From the NCBI GenBank assembly GCA_027579435.1, contig JANBPK010001191.1:124001-188000 (forward strand): a DNA stretch of 64,000 bases, read 5' to 3'. Under the pieces are notes generated by a model, which made no database searches, was not told the origin of the DNA, and saw nothing but the letters and a program-made list of their open reading frames with translations. This document shows positions 56,969 to 64,000 of this stretch, piece after piece. Position numbers and translations under genes: made by a program. Source of the DNA: Candolleomyces eurysporus. Taxonomy: Eukaryota > Basidiomycota > Agaricomycetes > Agaricales > Psathyrellaceae. Numbering within the stretch: the first letter of the stretch is position 1; the number at the start of each line of letters is the position of its first letter.

Positions 56969-58080
56969 ATGGCATCTTTACAAAATGCGCTCAAATCTCA
57001 AAAACGTTTACTACGTCAATCTGTGAGCGCTGGACTCGGTCTCGTCGCAAACGCTTCAATCGAAACGCAATGTTAGGCAGCTGTCAATGCGCTAATCTTT
57101 TACGATCCGAAACCACCGTTACTGACCCGATATGTTTTAGCTAATGAAATCGCTCGCCGAGTACTCGCCTTGCCAGCCTTTACGTCCTCTAAAGCCATAT
57201 GCTGCTATCTCAGTATGCCTTCCGGGGAAGTATCGACATCTTCACTTGTTACAAGCGCACTCAAGCAAGCAGGTGAAGAGATCAGTCCAATATGTAACTC
57301 ATTGGAAGCTAACTTGCGGGCAGGGAAGCGACTCTTTGTCCCAAAGATTCAGAGCAAAGAGAACAGTCTCATGGATTGTTTCGAAATATATGGTGAAGAA
57401 GACCTTGCTTCACTTCCGAGCGGGACCTGGGGCATCAAAGAGCCTGGTTTGGAGTGGAACGGAAAGCCCCGAGCTCATGGTACGTCTGCATCGGAAAGAT
57501 TGAATCTCGTGCCTCACTAAGCAACCTATTTGTTCCTTGTTCTTATGTTCTTTCTTCAATCCGACTTTTCTGAATGTTTCATCCTGCACTGGTTCTCTGA
57601 TTGCTTACGAAGCTCTTCAAGAAAACACCGACTTTTTGGACATGATATTGCTTCCTGGTAATTGTTTGGCTTCAAATGTGGTCAGAGTGCTAATGTACGC
57701 CCAGCGGTGGCGTATGACCGCTCATTCTCACGTCTGGGACATGGAAAAGGGTACTATGACAGGTTCCTGACCAATTACATCTCGACAGGACGACGTCGAC
57801 CACTGCTCGGTAAGCCCCATTTCACCTCCTTCAGACTATCGTTGACCAATTGGCTTCCACTACGTGTCATATCTTATCTATAACGTATCATTGGTCATAC
57901 GACAATCGGGTTCGTTGCGTCACTCTGGCTGGATGTTAAGTGGGGCTATCGTTGCGAGAGCAACTTCTTGACCAGGGGGCCATTCCAATGGGTGAGTATG
58001 ACTGGATGGTCGACGTGGTCATCACCCCAGACGAGATCCTTGTCCGCGACCACTCACAAGGAGAGAAAACAGTACTGTAA
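56969..58080 (+). CDS. FAU1: 5-formyltetrahydrofolate cyclo-ligase (MTHFS)
   Basis: The enzyme uses ATP to convert 5-formyl-THF to 5,10-methenyl-THF, returning the storage folate to one-carbon metabolism. The ATG at 56969 gives ASLQNALKSQKRLLRQSVSA, the usual N-terminal basic helix. An intron (about 57072-57140) joins NEIARRVLALPAFTSSKAIC, then CYLSMPSGEVSTSSLVTSAL and KRLFVPKIQ. The exon ending GIKEPGLEWNGKPRAH is followed by a 130-bp intron, then FLDMILLP. After another intron comes the signature AVAYDRSFSRLGHGKGYYDR with the phosphate-binding Gly/Lys/Tyr residues. The protein ends MVDVVITPDEILVRD..EKTVL at TAA 58078-58080. All conserved blocks are intact. Confidence 0.9.
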
Positions 58081-58459
58081 TGTGAGTAATGCCAACCTTT
58101 CCCCTTACAGCGCCTTTTCACCGCTCACATCAGGTAATCCCTATTGTGCTGACTTGATGAACAGTTTAATTACCTGGCGTCTCCGGCTCCGGGCAACAGC
58201 TTCGTTATGGCGATTCCCACTTGCTCGTGCAAAAGATGTACTGTATTGAATGGCTTCGTTGTAAACGCGATGCTACGAACCGAAAATTGGGTGCTCGTTT
58301 GGCGAAAGAAAAATAAATTTGCGAGTCAGATCAGAAACTTCAAGCCATTCTGACTGGAACACACAACATTCGCTGAGGTTCAAACATCTATCAAGGTGAG
58401 CAAGGATTTGGTGGCGTCGGTTGCCTACCGGGGGTTCGCAAACCGCGAAGGTTTTCGGA

Positions 58460-59320
58460 GCTGGCCTTATCATTCCACGCTTATCCTACTTGGGTAAGAG
58501 CCTGCGTTTAATGAAAGGGACCAAGCAATATATCAAATCCTAGACCCCCCTGTATGCTGTGTGAGCGGTGCAAACTGGTGCCAATGGACCAAGCTCTCTG
58601 TGATTCTGGCTTGGATACGGTACTGGACTCGCTTCAAAATCAGATTTGTCGTTCAATACTCAAAAGCTTCGAAATGTTCTTGGTTGTTAAAGGACAGTTA
58701 CGGCGGATCATGGAGAACCTGTCCTCCGCTGATGCTGATTTCCTGCAGATGGTTGAGATTGATGCAAAGCAACGTTACAATTGTTTCTTACGGTGTAGGG
58801 CATCGATTTCGAGAGCCACTAGGCTCTTAGTATTAGTACTATCATCGATCATGGGTCCAAACGTATCACATATGACGGTGACTAGGCTTGCATTGTCGGC
58901 TGCCCGTCTCGGATTGATGGTGCTAGCGAACAAGTCTGGAGCGAGGGAAACAGACTTGGGATGTTACGATCATTCATTCTGGTTTCCGACGGTATGTGTG
59001 ACAAAAGCCTGAAATCCTCCTGCAAAAATTGGGCAGAATGTCTCGGGAAAATGTCAATTTTTGGAGTTCATCCCAGTCTAGAAACACTTATTTTCAGTTC
59101 TGAAGCCAGAAACCTGAGGGCAAATACGTGTTTTGCAAATCTATGAACCTCTGATGAACTACGAACCTATAATTGATGACAGTGCGGTGGGCTCCCACCC
59201 ATCGCGCTCTTCGGGGATCTCTGCATGCCATTATCCCTTGGGGATAAGAGCAACTTTGATAATGGCCATCGATTTCATGACCTGATTGGGACTTGGTGCC
59301 GTTCTTATAATAATATCTTA
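58460..59320 (+). pseudogene. Fragments resembling a decayed tRNA 2'-phosphotransferase (TPT1/KptA)
   Basis: Short pieces occur in the order expected for TPT1, which removes the 2'-phosphate left at tRNA splice junctions. They are PRLSYLG near 58475 (family: LSYLLRHG) and FLQMVEIDAKQRYN near 58740-58781 (family: IVxxDxKxRY). Next come GRMSRENVNF near 59032-59061 (family: GLSxMxRxHIHF) and GIRATLIMAIDFM at 59241-59279 (family: GMRxxxxxxIyID). The pieces lie in different frames, and the last runs directly into a stop codon, with no good splice sites between some of them. The second piece lies in an ORF of 152 codons starting at 58554. I infer a degenerate copy. An intact gene with introns that I cannot resolve, or chance similarity, are alternatives. 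Confidence 0.4.
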
Positions 59321-59473
59321 TATGCTATATTGTATGATATGAATTAGCCTAGCATCTTCAAATAACCTTATGCTTGCAGAATATGGTTGCGCCCCTAGAA
59401 TTAATCACTGGTCTGCATATCTGCATTAGNAAAAAAAANNCCACTAGTCGTCTTATTTTGGTCGCAATCGTAG

Positions 59474-60070
59474 ATGGACGACTACGTTAAGTTCGCTTCT
59501 GTCTCGAATCCTATTGTGATGAACTCAAAATTTCCATGCAGCATCGCTTGGTTGAGGAGAAAATCCGAAACAATCGTATGAACAAGACCCTCAAAGTTGG
59601 TACATCGGTATTCGACTTTCCGTTGACCCTTTGGAACCGGTGCTTTACGTCGATCTTGGATGGACGACTACGTTAAGTTCGCTTCTGTCTCGAATCCTAT
59701 TTTGATGAACTCAAAATTTCAGCATCGCTTGGTTGAGGAGAAAATCCGAAACAATCGTATGGACAAGACCCTCAAAGTTGGTACATCGGTATTCGACTTT
59801 CCGTTGACCCTTTGGAACCGGTGCCTTACGTCGATCTTGTTTGGTACGAAAGACCGGTAATGGTATAACCGCATATTGTTCGTGTTGTACTAATACAAGT
59901 TTTGGCTTATAGTTTGCACTCAAAATTGGGATATCGGTATCCAACTTTCCGGTTGGAATTGGTGCCTCACGTCGATCTCGTTCAGCACGGAAGTCCGGTA
60001 ATGGTATAACCGCATATTAGTTAGCATTGGGTCGCGTTGTACTAATTCAAGTATCGGCTTGTAATCTGAC
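59474..60070. repeat. Tandem repeat array, 186-bp unit plus diverged partial copies
   Basis: A unit beginning GATGGACGACTACGTTAAGT occurs at about 59473 and again at about 59659, a period of 186 bp. The two are nearly identical apart from a 5-base insertion (near 59536-59545) and a few substitutions. From about 59775 on, a second motif pair repeats: TCGGTATTCGACTTTCCG..CGTCGATCTTG (59787-59840) and TCGGTATCCAACTTTCCGG..CGTCGATCTCG (59934-59980). GGTAATGGTATAACCGCATATT follows each, at 59857 and 59998. The array starts just after an A run with Ns (59430-59440). There is no coding signature; the function is unknown. Confidence 0.8.
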
Positions 60071-60192
60071 TCACAACCCACGTTTGAGCTCTCTGACACT
60101 CAAGACACAATTCCCCGCCGAGTCCACGGTTTTCATTCCTTCACTCCAAGCGACTTCCCTTGAAGCCTTCGTCGGCAGCGGCTTGAAAGGGT

Positions 60193-60208
60193 GCCTGGCT
60201 AGCCAGGC
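60193..60208. repeat. 16-bp perfect palindrome in a GC-rich patch
   Basis: GCCTGGCTAGCCAGGC is its own reverse complement. It lies in a GC-rich patch of about 150 bp (60110-60260) just after the tandem repeats. It could be a protein-binding site, a hairpin or chance. Confidence 0.5.
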
Positions 60209-60269
60209 GGCCGCCGGAGCCGAGTGCATCCCGCCGCGGCACACCGGCAATCACAGTTCAAAGTTGCCC

Positions 60270-60963
60270 GAATAGCCGAGGGCGACTCCCTCATGGCCAT
60301 CGCACCACAGGCTCTTGGCTGCATTGCATCCAGTCAAGTCGTTCTTGTATTCTTGAAGCATTTGAAACTCGTAGCTGCGCCTGACACATAGGGATACCAC
60401 ATAACCGTGTCATTATGAGTTCTACTGCGCTAAGAATAGTCTTCTGTATTCGTAGATCATCAATGGCTACATGNTGAAAACAAAGCACTAATCGCCTCAG
60501 AGAAACAGGGCGTCGGTGCTTCTTTCTCACCGGCGTTCAACCTAGATAACGTTTGTATGCACCTTGATTAGGAAGCGTGAAAGCGTAACTGAGAGGCCAA
60601 TTGACGAAGGAAGAATGATTGGTGTAAAAAAACAGATTCTACAAGAAGCGTCTACCCAAATCGCTGTAGTTAGTCCATGTCCGTGCTGGCGACCGTCGCC
60701 CTGTGTCAGTGCGTTTGGGTCGGAAATGGTTGAGTGGTATCTAGATGGTCTCCAAACGAAGACGACGGTCGTAATTTGGCTGAAACCATTGACCTACAAT
60801 AAAAGTACACGAACCAAGAGTCCACAAAAGGCTATCTATCTATATGTACACGATCGCGTTAAACATGGGTTACACAGGAAGATTTTTTATAAGCACAACA
60901 AGAAAAACCAATGAAACGCTTTGAAAGGGAATGATAGAAGGGGAAGGGGTTCGACGTGCGGCC
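60270..60963. other. Intergenic region downstream of the alpha/beta hydrolase gene
   Basis: Only short ORFs without motifs are present, and one N occurs at 60473. The proximal part is the 3' flank of the minus-strand hydrolase gene. No RNA gene, repeat or mobile element is recognised. Confidence 0.45.
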
Positions 60964-62297
60964 TCAAAGACCGAAGAAGTCGTCGTCAGAGTCGTCAGAA
61001 TCGGCGACGGCTGGGCATCCCATAGCTGCGAAGTCCTCTTCGAAAGGGGACACGACTTCGGTTGGGGCGGGGGGNTACGGGGTATTTCGTGCCTCCAATA
61101 ACGACATCGTGAATAATCTTATTGATTCTGCGAAGGTTAATTTAATCAGTACCCCTGTCACCAAAGAAACAGAAATCAAAAGAGAGTTCACTTACTCAGC
61201 AGAGTGGGTGACCGTCCCAAAGTGAGGTGCGTCCTTCACACTCAGGAGCCTAGCATTCAGACCTGTATCCTCGAGTCGATCGAGGAGCTCTTGCGCATAT
61301 CCGATGGGATACGCGATATCCGCACCGCAGTTGATCAACGTGATCGGACACTCGATTTGCTTGAGCAAGGCAGGTGGATGCGGCTTGCGGTCGCAGAAGA
61401 ACTTCACGGAGACGGTGTGGAACATCTCGAGCCGGTCTCGAGTCCAGTTCCGCAAAGCGTCCGGGACGGTTAATTGGATCATCCTGCGGAAAGCGGGTAT
61501 GTCAGACAAATAGGAGTTGCTGAAGAGTTGGATCGTACGTTTGGATCAACTTTGTTCGCTGCCCGTTGAAGCCGAGCTGAAGGGCACCACAAACTGCGTC
61601 GAGGAGTGCGTCTTCGTCTAGGTTATCCGGATCTTGTTGACTTTCAGCCCAGCACTCGTAGATTTCGGTACGGCCTTCGGCTACATCGGCCGGCTGAGAC
61701 ATGAAATAACATGAAATAAGCTCTCTGATTACGAGACTGAACGGGGATAACAAAGGGACATACCTCTTCTAATGGCAGCGGCGAGACCATTGACAGGGAC
61801 AGAACCTTGTCTGGGTGGGCAACGGCGAGCTGCAACGAGACACATGCGCCCAATGAAAGACCAACTACATGGCAAGCGGGTAACGAAAGAGCTTGCTGTG
61901 AGAATGCAGATGGTTATCTCCTGAGACAATGACGCATAGTCACATCGAACTAACCATAAAGTGGTAAACATCCTCTGCCGCTTCTGCGCGCCGAAAGTTT
62001 GAAGGCACGTCTCCCTTCGTCTTTCCATGAATCCTAGCGTCGTACCCGACGAGGTTAAACCGTCTCAGCTTGGGGTCGCAGAATTGAGCTGAGAGTTACA
62101 ACAGTCAGCCACGAGATCGGAAATAGGAGGCAGGATGACTCACGATGGAAGATATGCTGGCTCACATATACTGGGTGCAAGAAAAGAATGGTCGGCAACG
62201 ACGGGTCGATGCGGGTCGCCGATGTGCGCGTAGGGGTTGAGATGTTATAATGGAAGGTCGCAGGCCCCGAGGGCGTCTTGGTGGTAACGAAAGGCAT
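60964..62297 (-). CDS. Alpha/beta hydrolase
   Basis: An esterase or lactonase-type hydrolase of unknown substrate. The start at 62297 gives MPFVTTKTPSGPATFHYNIS and the strand TILFLHPVYVSQHIFH, where the oxyanion-hole region is usually HG. After an intron, QFCDPKLRRFNLVGYDARIH and GKTKGDVPSNFRRAEAAEDV lead to SLPACHVVGLSLGACVSLQL with nucleophile motif G-L-S-L-G. Later exons include PADVAEGRTEIYECWAESQQ and ECPITLINCGADIAYPIGYA, where the acid residue is expected. The catalytic His is probably in DAPHFGTVTHSAE. A last exon gives an acidic tail DSDDSDDDFFGL ending at TGA 60964-60966, with one N at 61074. The general family is secure; 3-oxoadipate enol-lactonase-like proteins are the nearest I can suggest. 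Confidence 0.82.
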
Positions 62298-62951
62298 TTT
62301 GGAGGCTCGAAAACAGAATGACTACCCAACTCTCGTCCTCTTGATTTATGAACGTTACGACGAGGAGGCGGTGCTATTGAGTAGACCAAGACGTCTGTCA
62401 GAAACCTTGGGTAAGAGTGGCGAGAAGATGAAGTGGAGATGTCCGACGATGGCAGGCAGGCACCGGGAGTCCGCCTGCTCGATCAAGGATTTAAATATGT
62501 GCATTGTGGGGCGCCTATTGCGAAGAAGGCCTGATCGAGGGTTCCCACCATCGGATCCCGCTTGAACCCGCTGATTTCACCCACGCATGTGTGACCATCC
62601 TCTCCATTATTGGCCAAGCAATCGGCATGTAACGATGCGGCACATATCTCGTTTGATAAAGGATAAGCAAAAAGCACGGGGATATCCACTGGAAAAACGT
62701 AGGCTTTCGCCTGCGAAGATGTTGGAGTGTGCACGCTATTCAAGTAGCGCCACAAGACCGTTTAACAAAGTAGCACGACAATTTGGTGAAAAGGCAAGAG
62801 ACCAGTTTGGGAAGTCAAAGGCTGAAACTGGCCAAGAGATGTCGCATGGTTCGCACGGCAAGCTGAAAGCAGCCAATGACAGTCAATTGAGCAGCCATAG
62901 CCAATCATCGAGATCGAGGGAATTGCCGTCGTGGGAGGCCCCGATCACAAC
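62298..62951. other. Intergenic region between two minus-strand genes
   Basis: This is the 5' flank of the hydrolase gene and the 3' flank of the RAD51-like gene. ORFs on both strands (for example 62587-62988) have no recognisable motif. I see no other feature. Confidence 0.45.
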
Positions 62952-64000
62952 TTATGTAGCCGCGTGGGCATACCGGCAGATTGTATAGGCCTCCGCGAGA
63001 ACGCCGCAATCAGCTTCAGGTTGAGGACACGAGAGCACCCTGACGAAGCTACCGAAGAGCGCGAATGAGAGCAACAGTGAGAATTAAATGGGCATTTCGA
63101 GGCTTCCAGTACTCACCCTGACGTCTGGCTATCCGGCGAGAATATCACTCTCCAAGACTTTCCAGACGGAAGATATGTAGAACCTGTTGTTACAGCCCTC
63201 GTCGGTCCAAGCGTCCCATTTTGCACAGAAAGGGGCACGCTACCTAGCTGCGGTACCATTACCCCAAGGGCACCGGTTTCAAATGTGCCAGGGGAGCCAT
63301 CAGAATTAATCATCTTGGTCGCCAATTGGCTAGTGGCCATGACCTTTCCATGCCGCCAGTTAGCATCGGGACGGGTGATCGAGGGCTCCAAGTGTAAAAG
63401 GGAGAGACCTCTCACCGTGAGTTTATTGGTCGCTGTTAACTTGGCAAGAATCTGTTTGATTTTCTGGAAAAGTGCCGTTTTAATTGGTGGCTTCAGTTCG
63501 GGAGACTGGAATAGGAAGGAAATTGAGCTGAGTATCAAAATCATGTCCTAAAAACGTCGTATTTGAATTCAAACAGTCAGCATACGAACGTAAAAAACAA
63601 GCTTTGAATAGAAAAGTCGAACGAAAGATCCGACCTTTGAGGCGTTTCCCGATACGTTTGGCAACCGTTCCATGAAGAACATGAATTCGGGAAGTGTTTG
63701 GACTCTACAGTATTGAATTTTCCTTGGAGCGCTTGATGATGAACCTACCATATTCCATCAGGCCGAGGGAAACAGCTAACATGTTCCCACTCACCTTGGG
63801 AAAGCTCAAGGAGACGCCGCCTGTTCATCATACCCTGACAGTCTGCAGGGCCATGAGAGTGCGTTCAACATGTATTACTTGACTCTCTCACCAACGACAA
63901 CGACTTGATCCCCGAGTTTCACGAATTGTTCGATGACGTTCATTGCCACAAGGTCCTTGGGACTTCCTGGTGGACCCGACAATTCCACAATGTGACCGCG
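62952..64000 (-). CDS. RAD51/RecA-family recombination protein, divergent, 5' end outside the window
   Basis: Partial; the start lies beyond 64000. The family couples ATP binding to homologous recombination. The first visible exon reads GHIVELSGPPGSPKDLVAMN, a Walker A position with Pro and Asp where GK-T/S is usual. An intron (GTGAGA..CTGCAG) leads to VDCQGMMNRRRLLELSQ. RVQTLPEFMFFMERLPNVSG comes next, and then MILILSSISFLFQSPELKPP, where the Walker B aspartate is replaced by Ser. KIKQILAKLTATNKLT and VMATSQLATKMINSDGSPGT match the RAD51-paralog core. Next is GVMVPQLG, and after an intron TYLPSGKSWRVIFSPDSQTSG. A last exon from acceptor CGGTAG ends at TAA 62952-62954. XRCC2 or Rlp1-type paralogs are the closest guess. 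Confidence 0.78.

Overview
The window looks like nuclear DNA from a mushroom-type fungus (Agaricomycetes, Basidiomycota). Genes are compact, lie on both strands and are cut by many introns of about 45-70 bp with GT..AG ends. Several protein families are typical of Agaricomycetes: DUF6533 membrane proteins, F-box proteins of the mushroom type, and GH5_7 mannanase-like secreted proteins. Single N characters sit beside homopolymer runs throughout. They break reading frames in several otherwise intact genes, so they look like unresolved homopolymer lengths rather than mutations.

Layout. 0.3-2.4 kb (-): a secreted GH5_7 mannanase-like protein whose two catalytic glutamate positions are altered. 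2.3-4.7 kb: a diverged ~1.2 kb tandem duplication of its 5' flank. 5.0-7.2 kb (+): a multi-pass membrane protein. 7.9-10.1 kb (+): NOC4, ribosome biogenesis. 10.1-12.8 kb: a small unknown gene (-) divergent from a DUF6533 membrane protein (+). 13.0-14.8 kb (+): QTRT2, a tRNA-queuine transglycosylase subunit. 15.2-17.1 kb (+): a second large membrane protein of similar plan. 17.3-18.6 kb (-): an acyltransferase-3 membrane protein. 19.7-21.0 kb (-): a GAL80-like oxidoreductase-fold protein. 21.7-23.1 kb (-): a secreted, very basic low-complexity protein. 24.5-26.6 kb (+): an F-box protein. 27.7-30.2 kb (-): a cAMP phosphodiesterase, followed by a tRNA-Ser-like element. 30.7-34.8 kb: gene-poor. 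34.8-36.5 kb (-): a Ser/Pro-rich unknown protein. 36.5-41.8 kb: gene-poor, with one possible tiny spliced gene. 41.8-42.8 kb (-): an HSP31/DJ-1 family protein. 43.5-44.5 kb (+): a CFAP20-domain protein. 45.0-50.3 kb (-): MSH6. 50.5-51.5 kb (+): an EFM7-type methyltransferase. 51.7-53.1 kb (+): a NIPA Mg2+ transporter. 53.7-55.9 kb (-): a C2H2 transcription factor. 57.0-58.1 kb (+): 5-formyl-THF cyclo-ligase. 58.5-59.3 kb: fragments resembling a decayed TPT1 tRNA 2'-phosphotransferase. 59.5-60.1 kb: tandem repeats. 61.0-62.3 kb (-): an alpha/beta hydrolase. 63.0-64.0 kb (-): the 3' part of a divergent RAD51/RecA-family gene running off the window.

Most genes are unrelated housekeeping or accessory genes. 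I see no biosynthetic cluster, CRISPR array, operon or intact transposon. Loose themes are nucleic-acid maintenance (MSH6, RAD51-like), tRNA and translation biology (QTRT2, EFM7-like, NOC4, TPT1 fragments), and secreted or membrane surface proteins. The most unusual points are the MSH6 P-loop split over 13-nt microexons, a 9-nt microexon in the neighbouring methyltransferase, a CFAP20-domain gene in an apparently non-ciliated fungus, a mannanase-like protein without its catalytic glutamates, and the degenerate RAD51-like ATPase.
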